A stretch of DNA of 64,000 bases from an uncultured Akkermansia sp. (GTDB lineage Bacteria > Verrucomicrobiota > Verrucomicrobiia > Verrucomicrobiales > Akkermansiaceae), in NCBI GenBank assembly GCA_905200945.1, contig CAJKMG010000002.1:62001-126000 (forward strand), in the 5' to 3' direction. This document shows, in pieces, positions 8,746-19,173 of this stretch. Made by a program: the position numbers and the translations under genes. Position 1 is the first letter of the stretch; each line of letters opens with the position of its first letter. Under the pieces are notes generated by a model. It saw only the letters and a program-made list of their open reading frames with translations. It made no database searches and was not told the origin of the DNA.

Positions 8746-10125
8746 ATGAAAAAAGACGACACCCCGGGCCTGTTCTCCGCCTTCGCGGACCGCCCTCTGG
8801 CGGACCGCCTGAGGCCGTCCGCACTGGAAGACATCATGGGCCAGGACCACCTGCCGGGGGAAGGAGGCCCTCTCCGGCTCATGGCGGACTCCGGCAAGAT
8901 GACCAGCTTTATTCTGTGGGGGCCTCCCGGCTGCGGAAAAACCACGCTGGCGCGCATTCTGGCGACGCGCACGGCCATGCATTTCGCAGCTCTCTCCGCC
9001 GTCTTCTCCGGCATGGCGGATTTGAGAAAATCCTTTGACGAAGCGGCCAAACGCAGGGAATACGGCCATGGAACCCTCCTGTTCGTGGATGAAATCCATC
9101 GGTTCAACCGCGCCCAGCAGGACGGCTTTCTGCCCTATGTGGAAAACGGAACCGTTACGCTGGTGGGGGCCACTACGGAAAACCCCTCCTTTGAACTGAA
9201 CAGCGCCCTCCTCTCGCGCTGCAAGGTCTTCGTCATGCACTCCCTGGGCGCCCCGGCTCTGGAAAGCATCATTGAACGGGCGGAAGGCCTTCTTCAGCGC
9301 AAGCTGCCGCTTGCGCCGGAGGCGCGCGCCACCCTGACAGAACTGGCAGACGGAGACGGCCGCTACCTCATTAACCTGATGGAAAGCGTCTTTGACCTCT
9401 GCAAGCCCGATGAAATGCTGGACACGGACGCGCTGCTGAAAATTGTCCAGCAGCGGGCCCCGGTTTACGACAAGGACCGGGAAGGCCATTACAATCTCAT
9501 CAGTGCCCTGCATAAATCCCTGCGGGGGTCGGATACGGACGCGGCCCTGTACTGGGCCGCGCGCATGCTCGAGGGCGGGGAGGACCCTCTCTACCTCCTG
9601 CGCCGCCTGACCCGTTTCGCCATGGAGGATATCAGTCTGGCGGACCCTGCCGCGCTTCAAATGGCCATTGCCGCGTGGGACACCTATGAACGCCTGGGCT
9701 CTCCGGAAGGAGAGCTGGCGATTGCGGAACTGGTCATTTACCTGGGCTGCGCCCCCAAATCCAACAGCGCCTATACCGCGTGGGAAGCGGCCCGGAAAGC
9801 GGCACGGGAATACGGTTCCCTGATGCCCCCGGCACACATCCTCAACGCGCCCACCAAACTAATGAAGGAACTGGGCTATGGGAAAAATTACGCATACGAT
9901 CATGACGCGCCGGACGCTTTTTCCGGGCAAAACTATTTTCCGGACAACATGCCCCGCCGCCGGTTCTACAGGCCTCCGGAACGGGGTTTTGAACGGGAAA
10001 TCAACAAACGCCTGGCCTATTGGGACAAACTGCGCCGCCAGCGGGCGGAAGAGGACGCCGGAAACTCCGGTACGCGCAGAAACTGGAAAAAGCCTCCTGT
10101 TCCGGAAAAGCAGGAGCCTTCATGA
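8746..10125 (+). CDS. rarA: Replication-associated recombination protein A (RarA/MgsA AAA+ ATPase)
   Basis: A clamp-loader-related AAA+ ATPase acting at stalled replication forks and single-stranded DNA gaps. It shows MGQDHLPG near the N-terminus, Walker A GPPGCGKT at residues 59-66, Walker B DEIH at 115-118, sensor motif GATTENPSFELN with the arginine-finger region LLSRCKVF, and the family C-terminal tetramerisation domain (MLEGGEDPLYLLRRL, GCAPKSNSAY). I start at ATG 8746. ATGs at 8734/8737 and a TTG at 8710 are in frame but add only weakly plausible residues. The last bases overlap the end of the convergent GH2 gene. Confidence 0.93.
   Translation: MKKDDTPGLFSAFADRPLADRLRPSALEDIMGQDHLPGEGGPLRLMADSGKMTSFILWGPPGCGKTTLARILATRTAMHFAALSAVFSGMADLRKSFDEAAKRREYGHGTLLFVDEIHRFNRAQQDGFLPYVENGTVTLVGATTENPSFELNSALLSRCKVFVMHSLGAPALESIIERAEGLLQRKLPLAPEARATLTELADGDGRYLINLMESVFDLCKPDEMLDTDALLKIVQQRAPVYDKDREGHYNLISALHKSLRGSDTDAALYWAARMLEGGEDPLYLLRRLTRFAMEDISLADPAALQMAIAAWDTYERLGSPEGELAIAELVIYLGCAPKSNSAYTAWEAARKAAREYGSLMPPAHILNAPTKLMKELGYGKNYAYDHDAPDAFSGQNYFPDNMPRRRFYRPPERGFEREINKRLAYWDKLRRQRAEEDAGNSGTRRNWKKPPVPEKQEPS
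10087..10116 (-). terminator. Probable terminator for the GH2 gene cluster, inside the end of rarA
   Basis: On the minus strand a 6-bp stem CTCCTG/CAGGAG (10111-10116 with 10094-10099) is followed by five T residues. It lies just past the GH2 stop codon and within the last codons of rarA. Confidence 0.45.
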
Positions 10126-12696
10126 CGCATCCGCCGGCCATACGGCCACTTCCGCAATGCCCTGCCCCGGAGACAGACGGATGCGTACGTACCTGGCGCC
10201 GGTCCCTTCCGGACACATTGCGGCCAGCTCCGTTCCATCCCTGCGCAAAACGGCTTTAATGTCCTTCCAGCTATTTCCGTCCCTGCTGACCTGAACTGTG
10301 GGGGCCGGCCCCTTCCAGCTTCCGTCGGCCTTCACCTCCACCCGGTCCAGGCGGAATTCAAACTCCATGTCCAGCTGCCACCACGGCGTTTTGTCTTCCA
10401 CGGACGGATGCCACGCGGAAACATCGTCACCGTCGGAAGCCTTCATCGCCTCCTGAAATCCGGAGGAAGCGGAACAGGGCCTCAATACAGCCAAATTGGC
10501 TTTCTCTCCGGATTCGGGCCGTCCGTACCGCGCCAGCTGGATATCCCTCTCCCTTGCAGTAAAACGCCTGTAGGGCCTTTCCCGCGTTTCCGCGCTCCTG
10601 TCCGCTACGTAAGCCGGAGCATTCCGGCAAACGATTTGGAGGCTATCCCCCTTCAATCCGGGAGAAGACGCCCTGATCACTGTCTTCCCGGCATAATAAG
10701 ACCGGAACTCAATCGCCGCACAGCCGTCAATCAAATCAATATCCGTTCCGGGCGTGAACGTGATGCTTTTGCCGGTGGGGAACTCCCCGGGTCCCGATTC
10801 CACCGTAAGCGTCACCGGCACGGCATTGGCTATCTGCCTTCCGGCGGCGTCCGCCACTTTCACGGTCACATGCACGTCGTCCGTGCCGTCCGCCGGGCAG
10901 ATAACCTCCTTGTCCGCGGACAGCTTCACCTGTGCCGGAGTTCCCTCCACGGGCCACTCCGGAGGAGGAATATTCCTCAACTCATTCCTGTACCAATACC
11001 AGGCCCTCTTGGGAATGCGGAAATAATCCACAATCCCCATCCGCCCCCCGGAGGGCCAGATGCTGCCGTGGTCAAAGCCGCACCAGACCGCCTCTCCCAC
11101 GCGCCAGGGGTAGCGAATGCCCGCTTCCTTATCCTTCTTCATATCCCCCCAGCCCGGCGCATACGCCCCCGGCCTCCTGCAGCTCACGGAACCGTACTCC
11201 GTCACCATGCTGGGCCTGCCGGGCGTCTTCACATGGGAACCGTCCCCGTTAAAGGCGGCCATGTCCCCCAGCTTGTCAAAACTTCCGCGCTGCCCTCCCC
11301 CGGCACACACGGGGCGCGTCGGGTCCAGCTCTTTCACCAAGGCAATCAGCCTGTTGCACAAGGCCCTGGCCTCCGGCCCATGCCTGGTGAAAAACGGTTC
11401 ATTGCTAATGCTCCAGATGACGATGGAAGGATGGTTGCGGAATTGCAGCACCATCTCCCTCACCTGGCGCATGCAGCTTTCCTCAAACGCAGTACGGTCC
11501 TTCTTTTCCGTTGGATAGGCATCGCAATTCCAGTACCTGTCATGCTCCTTGAACCCGCCCATTCCCCAGAAAATGCCTTCATTCAGCATGCACATGCCCT
11601 CCCGGTCGCAAGCATCCAGAAATGCCTGGGAATGGGGGTAATGGGAGCCGCGGATGAAATTAAACCCGGCGTTCTTCATCAGCAGCACATCACGGCGGGC
11701 CCCGGCGTCCGTCACGGCATCCCCCCATCCGGCATGGTCCTGGTGCACATTGGCCCCCTGCAGATAAACAGGTTTCCCGTTCATCAGCATGCCCCGGTCC
11801 GCCGTCAGTTCCAAAGTACGGAAACCCAGGGGGTTCTCAACCTGGTCCAGCACCTTCCCTTTCTCGTCCAACAACTCCGTCGTCACGCGGTACATATTGG
11901 GGGCTGCGGGGCTCCACAACCTGGGAGAAGCAAGCGGAGGCAGGTCAGCCTGTACGCAAGACTCTTCTCCGGCACCCAGTTCCGCATCCTTCTCTCCCCG
12001 CAGCACCACGCAGCCGTTTTGCTCATCCCGCACAGTGTGCCGCACCGTCACGTTCCTCACTATCCCGGTATCATTCTTCACTTCCGTCAAAATCCGGACC
12101 TTCCCGCGGGCCTCCGTTACCTCCGGCGTCTGAACCCATACTCCGTGCGAGGGCAGATACACGGGAGAACACACGTGCAGATGCACGTTCCGGTACAGGC
12201 CTCCGGAAAAAGTATGCTCCCCTGCCCGCGGCGCAATGCGGGGACTCCAGCGGTTATCCACCCGTACCTCCACCCAATTCTCGCCGGGTTTCAGAAAAGG
12301 CGTCAAATCCGACCGGAAGGCCGTATATCCCCCTTCATGCCTTCCCGCGGCCTTCCCGTTCACCTTCACCTCCGCCACCTGGAAAGCTGCGCCGCAATCC
12401 AGAAACACCTTCTTCCCCTGCCATTCCTCCGGCATGACAAGCTTCTTGCGGTAGGAGCCGAGCCCCGTGTAAAAGGAATCGGACATAAAGTAAGGCAGAC
12501 TGAACGTATGGGGCAGATGAACCGTCTGCCAGCCGCTCTTTCCGGGCTCCTCCTCAAGCCGGAACTCCCAGCCGCGATTCCAGATCATCCTCCCGCAGGG
12601 GGATGAAACTTTTTCCGCAGAGGAAACGCCTGTTTCCGCTCCGGCCATGGAAAAACACAGGGCAGCGCCCAGCATGCAGGCCATCATCTTGCGCAT
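10120..12696 (-). CDS. Secreted GH2 beta-galactosidase-like enzyme with C-terminal discoidin-like domain
   Basis: 858 residues from ATG 12696, which follows GGCGGAATGG and opens a clear signal peptide (MRKMMACMLGAALCFSMAGA). Domains in order are a GH2 sugar-binding jelly roll (SYRKKLVMPEEWQGKKVFLD, VKVNGKAAGRHEGGYTAF), an immunoglobulin-like linker, the TIM barrel with acid/base Glu in WSISNEPF and nucleophile Glu in VTEYGS, a Big-like Ig domain, and an F5/8 type C (CBM32-like) module near the C-terminus. Exo-acting on beta-galactosides or related sugars of mucin glycans is likely, but the exact sugar is not decidable by eye. It is the last of three collinear GH2 genes, with a 153-base gap after the preceding one. 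Confidence 0.88.
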   Translation of the reverse strand: MRKMMACMLGAALCFSMAGAETGVSSAEKVSSPCGRMIWNRGWEFRLEEEPGKSGWQTVHLPHTFSLPYFMSDSFYTGLGSYRKKLVMPEEWQGKKVFLDCGAAFQVAEVKVNGKAAGRHEGGYTAFRSDLTPFLKPGENWVEVRVDNRWSPRIAPRAGEHTFSGGLYRNVHLHVCSPVYLPSHGVWVQTPEVTEARGKVRILTEVKNDTGIVRNVTVRHTVRDEQNGCVVLRGEKDAELGAGEESCVQADLPPLASPRLWSPAAPNMYRVTTELLDEKGKVLDQVENPLGFRTLELTADRGMLMNGKPVYLQGANVHQDHAGWGDAVTDAGARRDVLLMKNAGFNFIRGSHYPHSQAFLDACDREGMCMLNEGIFWGMGGFKEHDRYWNCDAYPTEKKDRTAFEESCMRQVREMVLQFRNHPSIVIWSISNEPFFTRHGPEARALCNRLIALVKELDPTRPVCAGGGQRGSFDKLGDMAAFNGDGSHVKTPGRPSMVTEYGSVSCRRPGAYAPGWGDMKKDKEAGIRYPWRVGEAVWCGFDHGSIWPSGGRMGIVDYFRIPKRAWYWYRNELRNIPPPEWPVEGTPAQVKLSADKEVICPADGTDDVHVTVKVADAAGRQIANAVPVTLTVESGPGEFPTGKSITFTPGTDIDLIDGCAAIEFRSYYAGKTVIRASSPGLKGDSLQIVCRNAPAYVADRSAETRERPYRRFTARERDIQLARYGRPESGEKANLAVLRPCSASSGFQEAMKASDGDDVSAWHPSVEDKTPWWQLDMEFEFRLDRVEVKADGSWKGPAPTVQVSRDGNSWKDIKAVLRRDGTELAAMCPEGTGARYVRIRLSPGQGIAEVAVWPADAS

Positions 12697-12849
12697 GCGT
12701 ATGTTACCATTCCGCCATGTTCTTTCTTTCATTAAAAAAACATTTCCGCACCCTGAAAAGCCCGCAACAACAAGCCGCGCACCCCGGAAAGGGCGCACGG
12801 CTGGAAAATTTCTCCATCCGGGAAGCAGAGCAAAACGCCTGCCGCTCCG

Positions 12850-15800
12850 TTATTGGGTAATGATATCCAGCTCCGCAACGGTGGCGCTCTGTTCCCCGCC
12901 CCTCACCGGAGACCGGGCGTCAAGCTTGAAGTAGCGGGCCTCCACAGGCCTGCCGAAGTCGATGCGCTGAACAGCCGGATCCTTCCGGATATAGTGGTAG
13001 GTAAACCGGCCTTTTTTCACTTCCCTCCAATTCTGCCCGTCATCGGAAACGGAAAACGTGTACTGGCTGATGAGGCCCTTGTCCTTGTCCATTCTGGGCG
13101 TGCAGATAAATCCGGTAAACTTCATTCTCGTTCCCATATCCACGGCAATGGAGTGGGGGAACCCCGGCAGGCCGTTCGTATAGGACGTATGCCAATAGGT
13201 ATCCGGATTCCCGTCAATGGCGAAGTGGGCGAAACCGGTATCCGGCTCTTCCGAGGAAGCGCTTAGGATTTTCCATTCGTCCTGCCCTTTGACGAGGGGG
13301 AATTTCCTCACTCCGGGAGACGTAGGAGGAACCTTGCCGGAATTTACGGAAGCGGCCCAGGCCCTCACTTCCCCTTCGGGAAGCTTGAAGGGACTCCGGT
13401 ACGTCTTTTCCGGCCCCTTGTTGACGGAATACGTTATCTCCGCTTCGGGCGTAGAGGAAGTCAGACGGACCATGCCGTCCCCATCCCGTTCAATGACAGG
13501 GGAATGGGGGACGGCAAGACCCGTGCGCGCCATATTCAGCAGGGCGGATGAGGGTGCCAGCACAAACCCCAGGGCTGTGGCCTCGCTCAGCGTCTGGTAC
13601 CTGGCCAGCGGGCGGGGCCCGCAGGAAGAGCCGCCCAGCCCCATCTGGAAAGCATCCAGATTCACAATCACTTTATTTTTCTCCGGCAATCTGTCCAGGC
13701 TCCTGGCATCGTTAAGCTCCTTCGGCGTATAACGCAGGACGGAAACCTCCAGCGGAGCCCTGGGAGAGGCGGCTCCCACCCACAGAGCCTGGTCCTCCTG
13801 GGGTTTGGACAAGGCTATCCAGTCCGTTTCCATACGGTTGCCCATATCCTGGGGCCGGGAATAAGCAAAAAACATATCGTCCACGGAAGTGCGGAAAATG
13901 TCCTTCCAGCAGCTCGTGCGGCGGTCCCGGTAATTATCCCACGGCCCCAGCCCCAGGTACTCTACCCGGTCATACGCGGCAGGCATCCCGAAAGTGACGC
14001 CCAGCCGGAGGAGTTCTTCTCCCTTGGCGGAGGGATATATTCGGACGGAAGCATTGATAATGCCGTTGCCGAAAACCGTCCACGCGACTTCCCCGGAAAA
14101 GGCAAGTTCGGAACCTTTCGTCCGGAACTGTGCCGAGATACGGGCCACGCCGGGGGAAATGACGGCAGCTTGAACGTCGGAATACTCCGCCTTCATATTC
14201 TGCATCTTCATTTTCCCTTCAACCTTGCTCCTGATCCAGGCATCGTTATCCACCGGGGAGCGGTACGCCTGGAGCTCCACCGGATAGCCGGGCAAAATCA
14301 AATCCCGGCCGCCATACCGGAGGGAGGCAAGCATCCCGTTTTTGAAGGATGCGGAAAAAACCTTCCCCTGCACGATCACGGGATCCCCCTGGCGCACGGA
14401 AACGGCAGGCAGAACCGCCGGGGATGACACGGAAACCACCTTCTCCGCAGATGCCGGGAACCACTCGTAAGCTTCACACTCATTCACTACATGTTCCAGT
14501 TGTTTGGCGGAAAGCTCCTTCACGCCTTCCGGAAGCCTGAACCGGGCATCCGCCAGAACCATCAGGGAACCGGTCCTCATGGCGGCGGAAGGCAAATTCA
14601 CCGTTGCGGATTTTCCGGGAGGGATCTCCGGCAGAACCATGCGCTCCACGGCATGACCGCCGCCGGGAGCCAGGGACACCAGATAAAGCGTATAACCTTT
14701 CAAAGGCTTATGGAAATACTTGTTGCGAACGGACAGGGAACCGTCCCTGCGCTCGAAAGCCATGTACTGGTATACTTTCTTCACCTCTTTCGTCTTGGCC
14801 GTGGTGTTCCGGTTGCCAAGAATAATGCCGTTGTCGCAGAAATTGGCCTGGTTGGGCCTGTCTCCGAACATGCCGCCGTAAGCCTGCGTTACTCCCTTGA
14901 AAGGAGCGGGCTTGTAAATGCCGTTTCCGACGGGATTGGCGCGGAGGGACTGGTCCACGAAATCCCAGATGGCCCCGCCCACCATGCGCGGGGAAGACTC
15001 GAAAGCATCCATGTACTCTTTGAAATTACCCAGGGCATTCCCCATGGAGTGGGCATACTCGCACACGAAAAAGGGGCGGGAAGTTTTCTGCTTCCCCCAG
15101 TTTTCCACCCGGTCCACGGGCGGATACATGGCGGAATCCATATCCACGGCCTTGTGGCCGTGCGGAAATTCGCAGTAATGGAGGAGCCGCGTAGTGTCAT
15201 AAGCCCTGATAGCCGCCGCTGCCGCCTCAAAATTGGGGCCGTTGCCGGATTCATTGCCCAGGGACCAGAAAACAATGGATGGATGATTTTTGGAACGGTG
15301 CACCATGCTCATATTGCGCTCCACATGGGCTTTCTTCCAGGAAGGCTTCCGGGAAATATCCATGTTGCCATTGCGGATGCCGTGGGCCTCGCAGTTGGCT
15401 TCGTCCATCACGTACAGGCCGTAGCGGTCGCACAACTCATAAAAATAAGGATGATTGGGATAGTGGGAGCAACGGATGGTATTGATATTATGCGCCTTGA
15501 TAATCTGCACGTCCTTTTCCATCACTTCCCGCGGAATGGCGCGCCCGTAATCGGGATGGGATTCATGCCGGTTGACCCCCTTGAACTTGACGGCCCTGCC
15601 GTTGATCAGCACGGCGCCGTTATCCGCAATCTCCACGGAACGGAACCCGATATTGACGGAACGGGAATCCTTTCCATTCAGAGAATAAGTCACCCTGTAC
15701 AGGTTGGGCGTTTCCGCCGTCCATGGCTTCACACCGGGGAATTTCCTGTTCAGGGAAACCTGCACCTCGCCTCCGGAGGGTATGGAGGGAACCTCCAGCG

Positions 15801-16719
15801 TGCCGGAATCCAGCCTACCCCTGTTGTCCGTCTGCACGCGGCCGGAACCGTTCCCCCCCTCCCAGTTCAACTCAGTGGAAATCCCGTCAATGGAATAATT
15901 CAGCTTCATGCCGGCGGGAATATCCTGTTCGCCGGAATTGCGGATGGTGAATGTGCCGTCCAGTACCCCGGTTGTGTAATCCTCCCTGTCCAGTCCGGCC
16001 TTCAGGAACAGGTCGCGCACGTGCGCCCGCGGCTGGGCAAACAGGGTCACGTCCCGGAAAATGCCGGAAAGGCGCAGGAAATCCTGGTCCTCCAGGTAAG
16101 AACCGTCGCTCCAGCGGTATACTTCCACGGCAATCGTATTCCTGCCCGATTTGACATAGGAAGTAAGGTCAAACTCTGCCCCTGTATAGGAATCTTCGGA
16201 ATAGCCGACTTTACGGCCATTTACCCACACATAAAAGGCGGACTCCACCCCGTCAAACCGGATCATCACCTGCTCTCCCTTCCAGGAAAGGGGCAAATTG
16301 AAATCCCGGCGGTAGGAACCTACGGAATTGCGCTCCCTGTACGCCGGCCAGTTCTTGGGCGGCTCCCCCATCACCTTGGGGGGATTCGGCTTGAAGGGGT
16401 AGGGAACATTCGTGTAAATGGCCGTTCCATAACCGCTAAGCTGCCAATTGGAAGGAACCTTGACCGTATCCCATCCGGAAACGGAATAGGAGGGATTGAA
16501 GAAATCGGCAGGCCTCCCGTCCGGAGTCATGGAAAATTTAAACTTCCAATCTCCGTTCAAGCTCAATGTTTTATCTGATTCCGGAAAAACGGAGGCGCGG
16601 GGAGCCTCCTTATTGATTCCCGTCACCTCTTCATTTTCCCAATCCGGAACGTTCCCCAGCAGGGGAAAAGCCGGAGCCAGGCACATCACGGAAAACAGAA
16701 ACAAGCGTACCGTCTTCAT
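12850..16719 (-). CDS. Large secreted LacZ-type GH2 beta-galactosidase with discoidin-like C-terminus
   Basis: 1289 residues with signal peptide MKTVRLFLFSVMCLAPAFPL. The order follows E. coli LacZ: sugar-binding domain (SYRRDFNLPLSWKGEQVMIR), Ig-like domain, barrel with acid/base Glu in WSLGNESGNG and nucleophile Glu in FVCEYAHSMGNALG, and the Bgal_small_N beta-sandwich (YLGLGPWDNYRDRR). Beyond LacZ it has a chitobiase/hexosaminidase C-terminal-like strand region and an F5/8-type carbohydrate-binding module (AIDGNPDTYWHTSY). CGGAG six bases before ATG 16719 is a good ribosome site. It lies 22 bases after the upstream GH2 gene, so the two are very likely co-transcribed. Role: release of galactose from host glycans. 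Confidence 0.93.
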   Translation of the reverse strand: MKTVRLFLFSVMCLAPAFPLLGNVPDWENEEVTGINKEAPRASVFPESDKTLSLNGDWKFKFSMTPDGRPADFFNPSYSVSGWDTVKVPSNWQLSGYGTAIYTNVPYPFKPNPPKVMGEPPKNWPAYRERNSVGSYRRDFNLPLSWKGEQVMIRFDGVESAFYVWVNGRKVGYSEDSYTGAEFDLTSYVKSGRNTIAVEVYRWSDGSYLEDQDFLRLSGIFRDVTLFAQPRAHVRDLFLKAGLDREDYTTGVLDGTFTIRNSGEQDIPAGMKLNYSIDGISTELNWEGGNGSGRVQTDNRGRLDSGTLEVPSIPSGGEVQVSLNRKFPGVKPWTAETPNLYRVTYSLNGKDSRSVNIGFRSVEIADNGAVLINGRAVKFKGVNRHESHPDYGRAIPREVMEKDVQIIKAHNINTIRCSHYPNHPYFYELCDRYGLYVMDEANCEAHGIRNGNMDISRKPSWKKAHVERNMSMVHRSKNHPSIVFWSLGNESGNGPNFEAAAAAIRAYDTTRLLHYCEFPHGHKAVDMDSAMYPPVDRVENWGKQKTSRPFFVCEYAHSMGNALGNFKEYMDAFESSPRMVGGAIWDFVDQSLRANPVGNGIYKPAPFKGVTQAYGGMFGDRPNQANFCDNGIILGNRNTTAKTKEVKKVYQYMAFERRDGSLSVRNKYFHKPLKGYTLYLVSLAPGGGHAVERMVLPEIPPGKSATVNLPSAAMRTGSLMVLADARFRLPEGVKELSAKQLEHVVNECEAYEWFPASAEKVVSVSSPAVLPAVSVRQGDPVIVQGKVFSASFKNGMLASLRYGGRDLILPGYPVELQAYRSPVDNDAWIRSKVEGKMKMQNMKAEYSDVQAAVISPGVARISAQFRTKGSELAFSGEVAWTVFGNGIINASVRIYPSAKGEELLRLGVTFGMPAAYDRVEYLGLGPWDNYRDRRTSCWKDIFRTSVDDMFFAYSRPQDMGNRMETDWIALSKPQEDQALWVGAASPRAPLEVSVLRYTPKELNDARSLDRLPEKNKVIVNLDAFQMGLGGSSCGPRPLARYQTLSEATALGFVLAPSSALLNMARTGLAVPHSPVIERDGDGMVRLTSSTPEAEITYSVNKGPEKTYRSPFKLPEGEVRAWAASVNSGKVPPTSPGVRKFPLVKGQDEWKILSASSEEPDTGFAHFAIDGNPDTYWHTSYTNGLPGFPHSIAVDMGTRMKFTGFICTPRMDKDKGLISQYTFSVSDDGQNWREVKKGRFTYHYIRKDPAVQRIDFGRPVEARYFKLDARSPVRGGEQSATVAELDIITQ

Positions 16720-16741
16720 CTCCGAATGAATATAGAATTGC

Positions 16742-18877
16742 TTACTTATACTTTTTCAGGGACGGATCCTGATAACGCTCTGAATCCTTCTTCCCGTCAC
16801 CTCCGGCAGGTTTCAAAGTCCATTTGCAGGAATCCGTGTACGTTTTCCCTCCTATGGAGGCCGTGGCCGTAATAGTGTTGAGACCGGGCTTAAGAGTCAC
16901 TTCAGGCCAGACGGCGCGCTTCAAGTCATCCGGCTTGACGCTCCCGACGGCCTTCCCGTTGACGCTCAGCTTCACCACGGAACCATTACAGTAAACCTTC
17001 ACGGGCACCGTTTTTTCCGTACGTTCCGCAAACCTGCGGGATGTAATGTACACGGTAGGACGGGGGCTCCAGTTGGCCCTGTAGAAAAAATAGGCGTCTT
17101 TGGGCGTCTTACGGTCATAGGTTACCAGTCCCTTGTCGTTAATGCCGGGGCTCTCCCCCTCAAAACGGGAAGAGGAACCGAAGTCAAACATATTCCAGAC
17201 AAAAGCCCCCCACACCTCCGGCCTTTCCCTGATGCACCTGTAATTGACCTCATGAGCATGGGACTGCCATTCCTCCGGATGCCAGAACCCGGTAGGAGAC
17301 GGCCTTCTGGCCGGATTCTCATGCATTCCCGCACTGGCTCCGTGGCCGTATTCACTGACGGCAATGCCCATCTTGCCGCCATAATCGCGGATGTAGCTGT
17401 TCAGGTTGCCCTTCATGGTTTCGGGGCCTCCTCCGTACCAGCCGGGATACGTATTGAACGCAATGTGGTCAGGAATATTGTTCAGCTTTTTGCGGCCCGG
17501 CTGGTTGCTGGCCCCCACCGTCATGCGAGAAGGATCTGTCTCCTTCACGAACTTGTTCAACGCCGTCAACTCAGCTTCCATGTCCACACCTTTGGTGGAA
17601 GCCTCGGGCTGGTGGCCGATCTCATTGAAAATGCCCCACATGCAAATGGAGGGATGATTCCAATGCTGGAAAATCATCTCCCGGGCCTGGAGGCGGTTAT
17701 TCTCCCGGAATTCCGGCGTATCCCACACCAGGTTGACGTTGGGAACCTCTGACCAGACAACCAGCCCCGCCTTGTCGCACAAATCGTAAACGTTGGTGGA
17801 CGCGGGATAGTGCCCCGTTCTCACCCCGTCCGCTCCCATATCCGCAATCAGCCTGATATCCCGCGCCTCGTCTTCCGGGGAAAGGGCCCACCCCTTCCCC
17901 TTCATATCCTGATGACGGCTGACTCCCTTGATCTGCATGGCCTTTCCGTTCAACACAAAACCTTCCTTGGGATTGACGGAAACCGTCCTCAGCCCCAGCG
18001 GCTGCACCATTTCATCCGTCTGGCCGTCCGCCGTCCTGATGGAAGTTTTCACCTGGTACAGGTAGGGATTCTTCACTCCGTTCCAGAGTACGGGATTGGC
18101 GATTGCCAGCGTTACGGGAACCTCCAGTCTATTCTTTTCCCCGGCGGCCTTTACCGTCTTCCCGGCTACCTTCCTGCCCTTCATGTCCAGAATGTCCACC
18201 GCAACATCCACTTCCCCGGCCTTTCCGTCCGAATTGAGAAGGGCCTTTACTTCCACCTCGGCCCTGGATTCGCTTAGAGACTTCGTCGTGACGAAAATAC
18301 CGGGAGAAGCGTAAAAAAGAGGGTCTATGCAAATGCCGTCAGTCTCAATCAGTTCAATGGGCCGGTACAGGCCGCCGAACATGGAAAAATCCCCGCGCTG
18401 GGGGGCGATATGATTCTGTTGCGTATTATCCACCAGAACGGAAATCGTATTGGCTCCTTTTTTCAAAAGGGGCGTGATTTCATAACAGAAAGCCGTAAAT
18501 GCCCCCTCATGTCTGCCGGCTGCCTTCCCGTTGACGGAAACCTCGGAAACGATGCTGGCTCCCCCGCCGCGGATGAAATACCTTTTGCCCGGCTTGGGCT
18601 CCACCGGAAGCGTGCGCGAATAAACGGCCGGACCGCGGCGGTAGGCGCCGCTGTTGACGGATTTGGCGTCTTCACGCTTCCCCTGAACACCGTTGGCGGC
18701 ATCCTCTGCGTTCCATGTATGGGGCACCGCCACTTTCCCAGCTGGCCCTCCGTTAAAACTGAAATCCCAGGAACCGTTCAGGGGATAAACCTCGCGGGCG
18801 TCCGCCGCTAAAAAAGACCCCAGCACGCAGCAAAGGCCGGCATATGATACGTTGGAAGAGTGAATTCTGATGTTCAT
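16742..18877 (-). CDS. Secreted GH2 glycosidase (beta-galactosidase/beta-glucuronidase-like)
   Basis: 711 residues. N-terminal hydrophobic stretch SNVSYAGLCCVLGSFLAADA serves as signal peptide. Three GH2 core domains are present, with acid/base Glu in CMWGIFNEIG and nucleophile Glu in GIAVSEYGHG. The C-terminal part is a DUF4982-like Ig domain (VKVYCNGSVVKLSVNGKAVG), frequent in Bacteroidetes and Verrucomicrobia GH2 enzymes. It lacks the discoidin module of the two downstream paralogs, so it may act on soluble oligosaccharides. First gene of a probable three-gene GH2 operon. Specificity is not assignable from sequence alone. Confidence 0.88.
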   Translation of the reverse strand: MNIRIHSSNVSYAGLCCVLGSFLAADAREVYPLNGSWDFSFNGGPAGKVAVPHTWNAEDAANGVQGKREDAKSVNSGAYRRGPAVYSRTLPVEPKPGKRYFIRGGGASIVSEVSVNGKAAGRHEGAFTAFCYEITPLLKKGANTISVLVDNTQQNHIAPQRGDFSMFGGLYRPIELIETDGICIDPLFYASPGIFVTTKSLSESRAEVEVKALLNSDGKAGEVDVAVDILDMKGRKVAGKTVKAAGEKNRLEVPVTLAIANPVLWNGVKNPYLYQVKTSIRTADGQTDEMVQPLGLRTVSVNPKEGFVLNGKAMQIKGVSRHQDMKGKGWALSPEDEARDIRLIADMGADGVRTGHYPASTNVYDLCDKAGLVVWSEVPNVNLVWDTPEFRENNRLQAREMIFQHWNHPSICMWGIFNEIGHQPEASTKGVDMEAELTALNKFVKETDPSRMTVGASNQPGRKKLNNIPDHIAFNTYPGWYGGGPETMKGNLNSYIRDYGGKMGIAVSEYGHGASAGMHENPARRPSPTGFWHPEEWQSHAHEVNYRCIRERPEVWGAFVWNMFDFGSSSRFEGESPGINDKGLVTYDRKTPKDAYFFYRANWSPRPTVYITSRRFAERTEKTVPVKVYCNGSVVKLSVNGKAVGSVKPDDLKRAVWPEVTLKPGLNTITATASIGGKTYTDSCKWTLKPAGGDGKKDSERYQDPSLKKYK

Positions 18878-19173
18878 GGTATGGGTGATTAGTATATCTT
18901 ATACGTCCAACCATGTAAAATAATTTCATCCCGCCGTTTCTTTCCCCCTCTTCCAACAAAAACCTGCCCATACCGGACAAGCCACGCCCATTTTGACACT
19001 CAACGCAGGGAGTCGCGCTTTCTAACATTTTCGGTTCCTGCACCATCAGAAACTTTGATTTTCCGCCCGGTTCAAAGAAAACATAAGTAACAACATATCC
19101 TTGACGGTTACGCTTTTTCTAGTGGAAAGCATAAGTTTTCCTCATTATAAGAATAGCCTTTTTCATTAAAACC

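Noticed and set aside
10408..12606. A 732-codon plus-strand open frame inside another GH2 gene
   Set aside because: Antisense shadow of the GH2 gene; Pro/Arg/His-rich without domains.
14491..16578. A 695-codon plus-strand open frame inside the large GH2 gene
   Set aside because: Antisense to a convincing LacZ-type gene with catalytic motifs. It has no motif, start site or signal and is explained by GC-rich codon bias.
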